From a virus, in IMG/VR virus record IMGVR_UViG_3300047450_000156, positions 1 to 61,897 of that record: a DNA stretch of 61,897 nt; one strand, given 5' to 3'. The translations under genes were made by a program, and so were the position numbers. The stretch's first letter is position 1. Every line of letters starts with the position of its first letter. A model generated the notes under the pieces. It searched no databases. It was not told the DNA's origin and was given only the letters and a program-made list of their open reading frames with translations. Positions 49,501 to 56,900 of this stretch are shown here, in pieces.

Positions 49501-52450
49501 CTGCGTCAATATGATCAGTAACAACTGCAATTAATTGGTTGAGTGATTTTGATTCGCCTGTGCCTGAACCAAGTCCAGCATTGTGACCAGCGGCTGTCAC
49601 CTGCGCGGCAAGATCTGTAGCTAACTGTACATATAGTGCAAGTGTTGCAAGCTTTTGTCCGCCACCTAGTTGCGCTATTTCAGTATCGTCATCACCTGCA
49701 ATTGCACCTACAAAGTATGATTTTGCTACACGTATAGTTGCACTGTTACCACCGTACATTGTATCAAATGCTACTGCTTGTGCTAGATAAGCTATATCTC
49801 TTTGACACTTAGTATATGTTCCATCTCTTTGCATATCTTGATATACTGATATTAGCTCATTTGATGAAACAGTACCACTACCGGCTAATCCAGAAAACTC
49901 TGCAGCTTGAGTACTAAAATCAAAAGCTGTTGCTGCATTACCATTTTGTAAGAAAGTTGTAGCATTACTCTGTAAAGTAGGTATACTGTCTATTATTGCT
50001 TTAGCTGCGGCTGCTCTATCAGTCTGACCAGAATAATCAGTACTTACTGGGAAGTTAGTTGCAAACGTGCCTCCAGTTAAGTCAACTGTCGGAGTTCCAG
50101 TATTTAATATGTTAATTACTTCGTTTACAGCACTAATAAATTCAGTTCTGTCTGTAGCATCTGTAAAATTACCGTCTGCTGTAACTAAATCTCTAGCATA
50201 TTGAATACCTGCTGCGGTTTGTGTTTTTTGTAAGTTAAGTAGATAAGCACTACTTTCCATTGTGTATGTCAAACCAACTACGGTTTGGTTATACAACGAA
50301 TTTGTAACAGCATCAGTTTTAGCTGCATTGATTATTTCTTGTAAATCTCTTGCACACTTTTCTTGGTTGAAAGAGAAATTATATTCTTGGTTAACAAATG
50401 CAATTACATCATCTACAATTTGTGCAGACGCATTTGTGATTGCAGTTTGTGATGTTGTAAACTCTGCTGCTACACCTAATGTTGTAACATTTGGAGTTAC
50501 TACTGCTGGAATAGTTGCAGTTGGCGTGCTCGCTGGCGCTGGGGTTGCATCGTCAATTAATACTCCTGCAAATGTATCAACAAGTGTTTCAATTGCACTT
50601 GAACGAGATGCAGCAGTTACTGACGGGTCAACTGGACTACCAGCACCTAATTTAGTACCAGGATCAACTGACGGATCAGTTAAAATTGCTGCAACCATAT
50701 CTGCTAAGTGAGCATATGAATCAGCAGTAAGATCTCTTTGATCTGCTGGAAGTTGATCAATTGCTGTACCAACAATGTAGGAATTCATAGCTGATACTGT
50801 TGCGCTATTGCCGCCATACTGTGCGTCATATGAAAGAGCATCTACAATGTATTGTACATCTCTTTGACATTTTGCTTGGTCGTAAACTACTGTAGTTGCG
50901 CCGGTTGGATCAGCTGCAATTGCTGCTGCATTATACGCATCATTAAATGCAATTACTTCAGCTTGTAAGAATGCAATATTTGCTTGTAAAATTGTTCTAG
51001 CATTTATACCGTCTGTTACACCTAGTGCTGAACTAAATGTAAGTGCGTCAGCTACGCCATCTCCTGGAACTGTAGTGCTTATTACACCACCGTCAAGAAT
51101 TCCTTTTACATCGTCAAATCCTGCATTGGCTCTAGTTAATGAAGTACCGCTTAGTAAAGCTGCTGTTTCAGCTTTTAAGAAATCAATAGCGCCTTTTGTT
51201 GCTTCAAACTGTGCATTAATAACAAATTTAGCATTTGCTCTTTGATAAGAAATACCATTATAAACACTGTTAAAGTTTGTATCTAGTGCAACATCAAAAC
51301 CTACACCATCAAGTATAAGTTGACTATCTCTAGCACATTTGGCTTCGTCAAACTCGCCGCCTGTTTGATAGTTATCTTTTACAAAGTCAACTGTTGATCT
51401 TTGAATTACTTCTCTATTAGCTAAAATTCTTTCTCTAGCAAATACTAAATCACTATCTTCTTGGCCTAATGACGGACCAGTTACAACACCTTGTCCGACT
51501 TTAATCGGAGTAGCTTCTGAAATTGTATAAACTTCACCAGTACCACTAAACACAGATGCGTTTTGGATAAATGGAACCGTTACTAGGTCATTCATAAACA
51601 TCGAGTTTCTACTGATGTTAGCACCAGCTGTTGCACCAAATAGTGCTTCACTATAACCGTCGGAAATAAGTCCGTAGTTACCAAATGATGTGTTTGAGTT
51701 AGTTAGTGAACAAAAGCCTCCGCTTTCACACATAATTGAAATATCACATGAGATTGTAAAGATCGAAACAAGCTGCGTGTTACCTCTATTAAGATGATGC
51801 ACACCGATACCACCCTGGTTGTACTGTGTATAGGCGTCAACAACCATTGAGCGTAGACCAGTAACAACTGATCCGTCAACTCGCATACCTGTACCAGTTG
51901 TAGTATATGATGTACAGTTCTGTACATACGGTGAACACATAATTGATCCTGCGCTTCCATCTGGGGGGAACGAAACTGCTGCACTAGGTGCAATGTAGTT
52001 ATTAAAGCGCATATCTTTAAGGAAACAACCGTTGTTAACCCAAAATATATCCTCTGCTGGATTTTTTGGTTGTACAAATGTAGTTCTAAGTGAGTCACCA
52101 ACAATAGCAACAAATGCTGGAAGTTTAACTGGATTGTCAACTGTGTGCTGTCCAGCCTTTACGTATAATGTTGATCCCTCTGGAATATTTTTTAAAGCAT
52201 GGTCAATAGTCGCAAATGCGTCTCCTATTGTTTTACCATCGTTGGTGTTAGATCCGTCTTGTGTTACGTAAAACACATTACTTGCGGCGTCTCTTGCGCC
52301 AAATTCTTTTATAGCAAAGTTACCACTTTGGTCTCTTTTCATAAACATTTTGCCGTCATGTGTGTTGACAGCTACTTCGCCTAGTTCTAGTTGTTCAATG
52401 GATGGGACTTTACCCGGCTCAGCACTTCTCTTGAGTCTTATTGTTGACAT
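37571..52450 (-). CDS. Giant virion protein (4959 aa): beta-helix head and 22 Cys-containing repeats
   Basis: Seen: residues 1-45 MSTIRLKRSAEPGKVP..LELGEVAVNT, a start common in phage structural proteins. Residues about 45-330 are a pectate-lyase-like beta-helix (FYVTQDGSNTNDGKTIGDAF, IMCSPYVQNCTSYTTTGTGM). Residues about 370-4750 hold 22 copies of a helical unit (KCxRDxxxIxDAxxxD...GxN...AxxYxxG), about 208 residues apart. Six copies of a LTIGxHxF...SLTFxC...HTF beta module, one HGLxxGxxVTL module near 47500-47720 and one YTFNQDEPTN...HPIVFSTT module near 40700-41060 are interspersed. The last 130 residues (QTFEWVGSGTNIQSAVPYKG, GKVYFTSTDQKGDFKIG, DRSLFAVLTPYIL) form a conserved cap. AGGGGA precedes the ATG. 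Related shorter proteins are virion components of T4-like cyanophages. Confidence 0.8.
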   Translation of the reverse strand: MSTIRLKRSAEPGKVPSIEQLELGEVAVNTHDGKMFMKRDQSGNFAIKEFGARDAASNVFYVTQDGSNTNDGKTIGDAFATIDHALKNIPEGSTLYVKAGQHTVDNPVKLPAFVAIVGDSLRTTFVQPKNPAEDIFWVNNGCFLKDMRFNNYIAPSAAVSFPPDGSAGSIMCSPYVQNCTSYTTTGTGMRVDGSVVTGLRSMVVDAYTQYNQGGIGVHHLNRGNTQLVSIFTISCDISIMCESGGFCSLTNSNTSFGNYGLISDGYSEALFGATAGANISRNSMFMNDLVTVPFIQNASVFSGTGEVYTISEATPIKVGQGVVTGPSLGQEDSDLVFARERILANREVIQRSTVDFVKDNYQTGGEFDEAKCARDSQLILDGVGFDVALDTNFNSVYNGISYQRANAKFVINAQFEATKGAIDFLKAETAALLSGTSLTRANAGFDDVKGILDGGVISTTVPGDGVADALTFSSALGVTDGINARTILQANIAFLQAEVIAFNDAYNAAAIAADPTGATTVVYDQAKCQRDVQYIVDALSYDAQYGGNSATVSAMNSYIVGTAIDQLPADQRDLTADSYAHLADMVAAILTDPSVDPGTKLGAGSPVDPSVTAASRSSAIETLVDTFAGVLIDDATPAPASTPTATIPAVVTPNVTTLGVAAEFTTSQTAITNASAQIVDDVIAFVNQEYNFSFNQEKCARDLQEIINAAKTDAVTNSLYNQTVVGLTYTMESSAYLLNLQKTQTAAGIQYARDLVTADGNFTDATDRTEFISAVNEVINILNTGTPTVDLTGGTFATNFPVSTDYSGQTDRAAAAKAIIDSIPTLQSNATTFLQNGNAATAFDFSTQAAEFSGLAGSGTVSSNELISVYQDMQRDGTYTKCQRDIAYLAQAVAFDTMYGGNSATIRVAKSYFVGAIAGDDDTEIAQLGGGQKLATLALYVQLATDLAAQVTAAGHNAGLGSGTGESKSLNQLIAVVTDHIDADGVALATLDPVILDGVNDPAEVTTRTEIEAVDDEAINDTIFYLQDAFVLLDFNESKCYRDTGIIIDAVVDDMVLGTNYKSVVSGRTYSMDSAALVIADQKVETIAALNHARDEALGFINDFSSNASKVTAYNRVQSNFNLITDLINKSEYAFKTFTVVDAEYNPTAVGNYGSTATPANRVMTLTIGQHSFTATDTVVIAPNSLTFQCYSSDDNEFQTITHPREVAGQSADPDAVSPGSDPAFETPVSIVAVTDTTITVDVGVNTGVGNVEHTFISATANGITYGNSFINYPMPTNVLPEINRAFTNIKKNKAYLIEEAVAHIDQNYPLLGYDRGTCERDIGLIIDAVSYDAMFDSNFRSITAGKSYLRGVIQVIAGDVLVDETTTTTGITGTLLTMDPTATVVNPGDELTVLPTEQKLATLESFRKLRDLLVQITFDNDTKARIVDRMDLIIDIVQDGESVIPAVSIPTADITSNDTSNYTTNFNATGVPETLSNIENSRDFIVAETKAFIDSNFPALLSTDANGNIVRDYNAGDKCERDVGLILDALKYDLTYGGNMETLIAGKSYFSDVVSSADGPVDLLGSRSVNIDIVNAGGIQLINPITITTAIKHGLVDGAQVTLLDISGVVELTGKTFFVKKVSDTVFEVYDDAALTTPLDGTTGFTAYANLGGTVRVNAAEVIATVESYNFLADLVLTLGNGVAPVNPQQTIVAAGALTTTNSPSGVRAKSLVDDIITIIENDSSVPVTLAADPSWVDGYNANETYPLALDGTDLYSDFLIMQGEKDDVQAEITKFIEANFAYDKKVCRRDMGYIVDATLFDGLYNGNSASYEAAKQYYTQGKLLIPAIQRRATGDAMELLRKRIGDVLRSNRVVAEQLSTSPTLVLQDTTTPAATITEILRIQKNFDVLESQIRRDYFINDFIDVIDPDFDLQTETANKIRDKILAEKENLQVKTIKFIDTTFREFRFDREVCSRDVGLILDAVAMDVALGTNYNAIIAGLSYQRGSLSIGTVKDEQKPQTIAAIEFLKTETLAISGLSATGIARATAAFDEIIDIFTNGETSTRTSADAITYPSPTGVDTDKQNSHNLLRANRDFISEEIIEWIEDNFTNFEYDEFKCERDTRIILDAIALDAALNTNYNTITVALAYKRVNAQLVITDQLIQTVAAMDHLRKLLDENKDLSVIGRARMTRLIDDIVEIVQSDTTDLDVFDSTNFDSTLLNAYENIEMNAPKNATQDEIDAKEQLKLNKEFLASEVLAFINLNNPTLEYVEAKCKRDVKFLLDAAAFDLLYGGNSATVQAANSYFVGTANQLGDDEIQATIDAYNHLKTVIEPVVLATSEDNNPVYVPTVGNSMRQIIDSDAATATEVAAIQASLDIVIARIQGTPTPTLVKPSLTGADANLIKDFNEISEIASVEAQKVVDYVNDQFANFTYDIDKCARDVKLVVLGAAVDLEYSTNYNSVTNGLSYLRGNAKKVSNAFQKAITLAALDKLKTLAATTIGTGTGYAAAVTAVNTSIDTVKTIFDAGLVGITPTNAVYDPTTGVMDLTIGEHTFIQGDTITLEPGSLKFTCASDGNNVVQAYPRTSDPAFNYTLKIIDTGKLTISVNVGVSSETSAHTFITADEKAIKTGALPNAVPALTFAGIDAANDSAYAAKAILANKAFIAAEMSAYVVNDPNFTLVGNYDETKCRRDSNNILDAVALDLRTGSNYNSLYAGIAYTRANSDYVISAQKSATIAAIEFLRDTVKALSSVDATADTRIDSLFAIIIAAINSGATSTLLPGGAAGVPTLSIPTPATPIAGGADAAARLTYNRDALAEEVLEHINQNANAIYLSMDQAKCSRDVKYIVEGLAHDAVYGGNIGSKLNGEAYFVGNDTEQLGIGQRTATIAAYRHLASVIEQLVGAGVADAGFTTVRLVANPTQAWSDNSVPNAATIATYLADGTSGLIETCIVAPINANKLANFYTPTAATYVPTTGVLTLTVTGNPFSNGDTIRLAERSIGFKCQSDGFRKVFYYPRTTDPALNSDLTISNVSGDSFDVQIGVSSEESTHQFVGPATNAIIDSTLPDDVQPASAQYVTTVSFTDAATAIVAGSGTAVDSTISYINSDLSFNQTKCERDTGYIVEALTHDTLYGGNYATTQAALAYRVGVAGQLGSNSPETTATVAAYGTRLPAVVQAIVEGSALTASTGNAVSQVANANTVSPWTTANATIAADIQNIVDVIEHGGDPLSVDASMIAETNITEGTIYDAESGVLSLTLSGTSTGLVANTSTIRLARNSLTFTCASDSHATSLTYPDKDSFGYDRELRVLSVVEATNTTITVNIGNARKLGATSADRIHRFVSAAANAVVLPIAPTRPTIANAFATLLVTKADATSDSFGDLINAYLLSDFPTSTYDRTRCKRDVGFIVDALSYDVLYGGNSAIREVARSYFSFGLNLLGDDSKETDATIFAYEHLSNIVGEIVQGIQVGKATGNLLVQTYDTASTLAEAAVSQTLLKLVTDTIRNRSVNKLDEQELPDITWAASEFQNDFASITFNKSVAQADTLQFIDDRYTTFSYDQFKCSRDVGLILDAVLADMVMGGNYQSLLAGSSYYRASAFIVKGDQLPETIESIKFLKKEVEKILTDPLFTATVVPGTYPNPTIRAITPLEAIENAKTLTEVFGDTQEYADLIARFNDVLRVMENGLTNAAEDQIQYVAPTGITGTRVNAKDILLANKEFFVEESVAFIKENFPLIGYDRQTCERDVGLVLDALGFDLMFGSNMRSITAGRSYFREGAAVVSADQKKATLAAFEFLKVKAAEVVSDTILSNGSYVAPGGNKEFIVTVGADSYEQKPTGVFYLDGVEQPIMELDPGALYTFNQDEPTNAYFGDNRHPIVFSTTRDGDNAGGTTYDTGIAYYLDGVSVDEAQYERGFARATLRRVELDLRGKYVTELYYAGGARKGMGNLIYVKAKTTGEPIKKSIQDNMNVILALLDRGNVTWQPYDAEYKTVGTDTSGDLKLYIRENPFSVGDVIKLKPNSLTFTCAYDPTTPLSYPDYNGASGAAPAWQADLEITAADDVSITVNVGDATGVDAATSVHTFVSADIDTISLVPGYVTPSPTGYDAGTYLSTYKAARDNIEANREFIIADVVAFIETDDTLLGFDRATCARDTGLIVDAVSWDLVFDSNQQSITAGRAYLRQDVGVLPATQTAATTAGFDRLRDLLLALVIQTGADAERAKESISGNIGLINDIITNGDSQVLPERKLPAPTEGAAIVPTAITYTPADGLMVITSEAHGLSAGDYVMIADESLTFTCESAPASGILEKISHPRSNEYASRRAIIVDSVTDANTYTINIDPNLDNSGAGAVAHTFVSASANAIKKAEDTNGKLDVFFNISAQRTWIIDAVEDYIEDAGGLNQAADDWNTKCREDMGLIIDAVLYDLVYGTNLETRTAAQAYTTDAGALLLGPTPSEVTNTIAAYVYLADLLQEVGNDVVSQTLYGDTAIAGFSATGTVPGGDGSPALAAHDSVDAIRAYLDAYVAASGTDADKKDAAEAILPAVAYGARTWSSTTQQAIFNQFQSERVELQDAVTAFIEENFAYVQEKCKRDVGYILDAVYYDMTYGGNSEIFRVGKSYFSDEGVNQLSTLREVNATQAAYGHLESLVEAVAIGTPGGVDAIKKQSDIAFNPTTVDQTAGNAGSIASKALITNVLSFLDDTINRTNVIPTVSETTPATAWVAADLVTAATALTDAKRTVQDETTVFIEENYAYIKSKCERDIRYIVDAVAYDIFYSGNSQAHLAAEQYFDGGNYQIPVPTKNATVQTFKYLLEIMSDAVRNIAVSALQNRVIQTTTGASATSFEADRIKDLLTIIVNLVQHGYSSQVTFDVNITTVPRINESVTFHQTSLITASGQTFEWVGSGTNIQSAVPYKGGQPVEAQQVVESNEGKVYFTSTDQKGDFKIGNSLTIERASGTITGQTFDRSLFAVLTPYILSLQ
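37574..37960 (-). other. C-terminal cap of the 4959-aa protein
   Basis: The last 130 residues depart from the repeats: VTFDVNITTVPRINESVTF, QTFEWVGSGTNIQSAVPYKG, GKVYFTSTDQKGDFKIGNSL and DRSLFAVLTPYILSLQ. This end is shared with other T4-like marine phage structural proteins, where it closes proteins of very different length, so it is probably the attachment or assembly end. Confidence 0.55.
38200..51340 (-). repeat. Array of 22 KCxRD helical repeats
   Basis: I counted 22 units, the first DEAKCARDSQLILDGVGFD and the last KSKCERDIRYIVDAVAYD. Nearly all keep C, RD, a hydrophobic-D-A pattern and G/S-N about 20 residues on. Two alternating classes are visible: YGGN...YFVG and GTNY...YxRG/A. The cysteine is present in every unit. 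Spacing averages 208 residues, with the six beta modules inserted between some units. Confidence 0.8.
51460..52330 (-). other. Pectate-lyase-like beta-helix domain of the 4959-aa protein
   Basis: This segment encodes NVFYVTQDGSNTNDGKTIGD, ALKNIPEGSTLYVKAGQHTV, VAIVGDSLRTTFVQPKNP, MRFNNYIAPSAAVSFPPDG and repeated short strands with stacked N and S residues. Right-handed beta-helices of this type in phage bind or cut polysaccharide, but I see no clear catalytic residues, so binding or a structural role is more cautious. Confidence 0.6.
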
Positions 52451-52618
52451 ATAATCGTTCCCCTATGCAGACTGTGTATTATGTATGTAGTTTATAAACA
52501 CAATTCTATTTATCAAATGCGACATTTTTTGGTTAGTTTTATGCTAATTTAACTACCAATTATGTGTATATATAATTTTTTGGGGATTTCGATCTGTAAT
52601 AGTGGATAATAACGGTTT
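52451..52618. other. Gap between the 454-aa and 4959-aa genes
   Basis: This 168-base, AT-rich gap holds the late element of the 4959-aa gene (52507-52514), its AGGGGA site and an imperfect hairpin (52529-52559) with no T-tract on the proper side. I see no further gene. Confidence 0.6.
52507..52514 (-). promoter_or_regulatory. Late promoter element GATAAATA before the 4959-aa gene
   Basis: Minus-strand GATAAATA, 56 bases before the ATG at 52450. Its messenger would cover the 4959-aa gene and cassette copy 1 and stop at the 36602-36640 terminator, about 15.9 kb. Confidence 0.7.
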
Positions 52619-53983
52619 TTAGAAACTTCCTCCGTCAATATCGCCTTCGATTCTTCTTGCTGTAAACAAGTTAGTTACAGATGCATCGCCGTTAACGACT
52701 AGATTTTCTTCAAAATCTGTGCCCTCGTTGCCAATAACAACCTTGCCTTCGTCAATTTCAAAATCAACTCCGGGTATTCTTACTTTGCTTATTAGCTCGT
52801 TACCTATTGTAACTTCGTTGTTAGCATCTTTTGAAGAAGGATTTGTATAGTTACCAATTATTATATTGTTGCTACCTACTGTTAAACTGTTTCCAGTATT
52901 GTGTCCAATGATTACATTAAACCAACCTTCAGTAAGTCCACTACCGGTATTATTACCAATAGCAATATTTAACTCACCGTCTAGTGCAGAGTTTACAAGT
53001 GATCCTTCACCAAGTGCTAAATTTTCGTTATTGTTAATTGCATCACGTAGTTGTTCAATGCCAAACAAAATATCTCTATCTACACTTTCGTCATAAACGG
53101 ATAAACTGTAAAGCATAACATGTTTTGCTTCTAATCTACGAGAGAAGTAGGCATCGTCTCCTACATATAATTTCTTTGCGATGCCTACTCCTCCATCTAC
53201 TACAACCGATCCAGAAGTTGCGCCAGTAGAATCTGTAGTATTGTTGAAGTTTGCAATTCCTTCAACATTAAAATTTTCTTCAACATTTAAATTACTTTGT
53301 TGAACTTGTACTGCACCCTCGGGTCCATTAGCAATTAAGTTAATGTCACCATTTAGGTTAAGTGCAGATATTTCGTTATTCTCTATTTCAATATTACCAA
53401 GGACAGCTCTGTCACCTTTGACTCCGAACTCTCCTACATAGTTTGCTCCAGCTATGTAAATTACTTTACTACCAGTAAGTTGACTAGGTAAATTATCTCC
53501 GATGAAATTTAAGATTCCTGATTTATAATCAAAGAACCATTCGTCATTATTACCACTACCAGCAGCAAATATTTGTGTACCAGTAGTTTGTGGATTTGCT
53601 GCTCCTGGGTTATCTATATAAACTTTAATTTGATATGTAGATCCAAACTCTGGAGGTATCCAATTTATTATCGGCGTGCTATCAGTTTCAATTGTTCTCC
53701 AAGTACGTCTCGGTGATGCAGTAATATCTTCTTCACATTCAACTGTATCATCAACATTAGCACCTGCATCACTATAAACATCAACAAGATTTTCAATATT
53801 AACAACTGGAATACTACTTGGGATAATATCTGAGTCAACCCAAATAGTATCACCTCTAAGTAATAACGGACTAGGTATACTTTCGTTGACCGCTGCCTTA
53901 ATACCATTTACGTCAGTCTTTGAAAAACCATAACCGATTTTTTTCCAAAGAAAGTCTAACTTCTGTTCGTCTGCAATTGCCAT
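52619..53983 (-). CDS. Virion structural protein (454 aa) with beta-roll segment
   Basis: Seen: N-terminal 210 residues (KLDFLWKKIGYGFSKTDVNG, IPSPLLLRGDTIWVDSD, NWIPPEFGSTYQIKVYIDN, DEWFFDYKSGILNFIGDNLP) match a conserved structural protein start of T4-like cyanophages. The middle contains GATSGSVVVDGGVGIAKKLY, a module repeated in the 9270-aa protein. Residues about 330-395 read LNIAIGNNTGSG, FNVIIGHNTGNSLTVG and NNIIIGNYT, like the trimeric beta-roll repeats of YadA-type adhesin heads. The end (VNGDASVTNLFTARRIEGDI) looks like a fibre repeat. It begins one base after the stop of the 1511-aa gene, so the two are co-transcribed. Probably a baseplate- or tail-linked fibre component; exact site unknown. 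Confidence 0.65.
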   Translation of the reverse strand: MAIADEQKLDFLWKKIGYGFSKTDVNGIKAAVNESIPSPLLLRGDTIWVDSDIIPSSIPVVNIENLVDVYSDAGANVDDTVECEEDITASPRRTWRTIETDSTPIINWIPPEFGSTYQIKVYIDNPGAANPQTTGTQIFAAGSGNNDEWFFDYKSGILNFIGDNLPSQLTGSKVIYIAGANYVGEFGVKGDRAVLGNIEIENNEISALNLNGDINLIANGPEGAVQVQQSNLNVEENFNVEGIANFNNTTDSTGATSGSVVVDGGVGIAKKLYVGDDAYFSRRLEAKHVMLYSLSVYDESVDRDILFGIEQLRDAINNNENLALGEGSLVNSALDGELNIAIGNNTGSGLTEGWFNVIIGHNTGNSLTVGSNNIIIGNYTNPSSKDANNEVTIGNELISKVRIPGVDFEIDEGKVVIGNEGTDFEENLVVNGDASVTNLFTARRIEGDIDGGSF

Positions 53984-53984
53984 C

Positions 53985-56900
53985 TTATGTCTGCCCTATG
54001 TTTAACGATGTAACGCTTTGCCCTGACGATAATGCTATTCTTACAAGAACAACATTGTCTTGAGCGTTACTCATATTTTCGCTACCTAGTGTCATATCAT
54101 ATCCGCCTGATAATGATTGATTTGGTATTATTCTATCAGCACCTGTGATTGCACAACCGTCTGATCCGTTACCAGTACCGCCTGCATTTCCATCTATAGC
54201 ACCTGGAACACCTGCACCAGCATATTGTGTAGAACAATCTAACCAGCCGTTTAAACTACTACCGTTGTCGATTGCTGTACCTGGTGCTGCTATCCATACG
54301 CCAGCAACACCACTAGGTGCTGTAATATTAATTGCAAAGTTAGCAACAACTCGTCTACGGAATGCCATTGTAAAGTATTGTGTATTTGCTCTTGTTGCAG
54401 TATTAAGATCAGGACCTAATGGAAGATAATTTGTATAGTCTTCTACATTGTGTTCGATTTCGCCTAGTCTAATAATTGCTTCTCTAATATTTGCAATTCC
54501 GCCTGCTGCTGATATTCCTGAATCGGTACCTTCTGTATAAACGTCATTTGTATAAAAATTTGTTGAACTAGTGTATACCGGGTTGTCTACAGGGTCAGTA
54601 TCAAAATCATGTATTCTAATTGCATCATCTGTGTAAACGCCATTTCCTAAACCACTTGCAACATCAATTGCAATTTCACTAATACCATATTGTCCTGATG
54701 TATGTAATGCAATTGGTATACTAGTTTCTTGTCTGTACGACGAGTAACCATTTAAATTTCGAATTCTATAACGCACTGAATCAATAGTCCTTCTACTGCT
54801 TGTAACAATAGGAAGTGTAAGATCGTCTAATACATAACCTGTTGTTTTGCCACTATCAGCAAAAGGATTGCCGCTGCCATCTAATAAAGACACTGTGCCC
54901 TCAATTGTTGAATAGTTGTAATATGTTTGTGTAATAGCCTGCCCAGTTTGGCTTTCGGGGCTAGTTGATGTATCTGAATTTGCTTGAACAATTTGAGAAC
55001 TATTCAAGTATGCTTGGCCTATCCAGTTTTGTACTGTTATGCCTGTTAATGTTAACGTTGGATTTCCTGAGTTATAATAAGGTATACCAGAAATATATCT
55101 ATATGTTCCTGCGTTGTTTTCGATAACTGTTCCTGCTGTAATAACCGGAACTGAGTTTACATCGTCCTTTACAAATTCAACTAAATTTGTATCACCATTT
55201 ACATCGTGACGTAATTGGTATGTGCATAAACCAAACGGAACTGCACTTGCTGTTTCTTCTACGTGAGCTCTATAACCAAAGAAAGCATTAGGATAAAAAA
55301 TACTATTAGAAAAAGATGTTGATCCGCCGTTTGCATTTAACAGATTATAATCACTCTGTGCATCTATTTTTAAAGCAAAGTTACTACCGCTGTTAGTGCT
55401 TGCTGAATTACTAAAAGTTCTTGTGCCAGCAGTAACTCCATTTACTTCAGCAGTTAATACCGGAGCAGGAATTAAACCGTCATAGTAGTCTGATTCTTGT
55501 CCAGTCTCAGCATAAGAGTAATTAGTAAATGTAGTTGTTTTAATTGTACCTGATGTTGATACAGTTCTCGGAAGCGATGTGCCTGCAACAGAACTAGTTG
55601 CTAAATTTACATCATTGTTAGTAAAATTTGCACAAAGGTTAGCATTACCAGTGCCGCCACTAAATGAAATAGTTTTAGTACTTAGGCCATCAGGATCAAC
55701 AGGATCATTTTCATATACTTTCAAAGTTTTAGATGTACTTAAAGGAAGAATATTTGGATCACATGATTGATGATCTGTCATAGTTAATGTTACAGTACTA
55801 TTACCAGTTCCTGTTTGTGTTCCGTCTAGCCATGTATGTGCAAGTCTAGGACCTCCTGATCCACCATCTTCAGTATCGTCTGGTGTAATTGTTTCAGTAA
55901 TTCCGTCACCCCAGTTTACAGTATATGTAACTGTGTTATCTAAACCGTAATCAGGACCTGTGTTAGTTGTTATGTTTTCTAATGCTAAAGAATTACCTTC
56001 TATAACATATAGATTATTTCCTGAAAGTATACTTCCGCCGCTTGTACTTCTGTATAAATTATATCCCATTACTGGATCTTGTGTGTAAACTAGAATTAAA
56101 TTTTCTTGTAGTAAATCACTATCGGTGCCTGCACTGCCAGGAACTTGAGCATTTGTATTTCTTACTGTAACTTTTACAGTAAACAAGCCCCCTAGCGGAG
56201 CATCATAAACAAAAGATACAGTAGACGGATTAGTTCCTACATATACACTATCATGTGCGCCTGATGGAACATTATACGTTCCGCCAGCACCTTCGATAAG
56301 AGATTTAATATATTCAAATCTATTGTTTACATCCCAGTCAACTTCTACTCTATTATATTCACCGTCTACATTTAAATTAAGTGTAAATGTTTGGCCACTA
56401 CCTGCTGCTGCCGGTGCCGGTGTAGCAGCATCAATATCTCTAATAAATGTATTGTTTCTAATATTATTCATAGACTCGTTTAATAAGTCAATTGCTTCTG
56501 CAATAAAAGTTTTGTCGTCAATAATATCTTCTTTAGGTACACCATTTTGTTCTGTATTAGCACTTAGAAAAAATGCTCCGTCGTTATAAACACTATCCTC
56601 CGGAAAGCCCATTGGAATGTTATCACCTCGGTTAGTAGCAAGATTTTCTTCAAAATATCTAATCATGCCGCCTTCTGTAATTAAGTTTACATCTTTAGCT
56701 GCTGATGCAGAATATGTAGAATGATCGTTATTAACATCTCTTACTTCATATCCATTTAAGTCAAAATGTCTAAGATACATTGTATCCCAATATTTTGTTT
56801 CAGAACCTAAATCAAAACCTATCACAGCAGTTGAGTCGGGAGAAGATGATATTGCATTTATATTTGGGAGAACATCGCTGTTTACATCTGCATTAAAAGT

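Noticed and set aside
51703-52140. Minus-strand frames in other phases inside the 4959-aa gene (such as 51703-52140, 46123-46377 and 46912-47157)
   Set aside because: They are rich in Q, L, H and K from shifted codons, have no start signals and lie entirely within a well-supported gene.
52529-52559. Imperfect inverted repeat in the gap before the 4959-aa gene
   Set aside because: The stem has a bulge and neither strand has a T-tract following it, so it does not meet the form of an intrinsic terminator.
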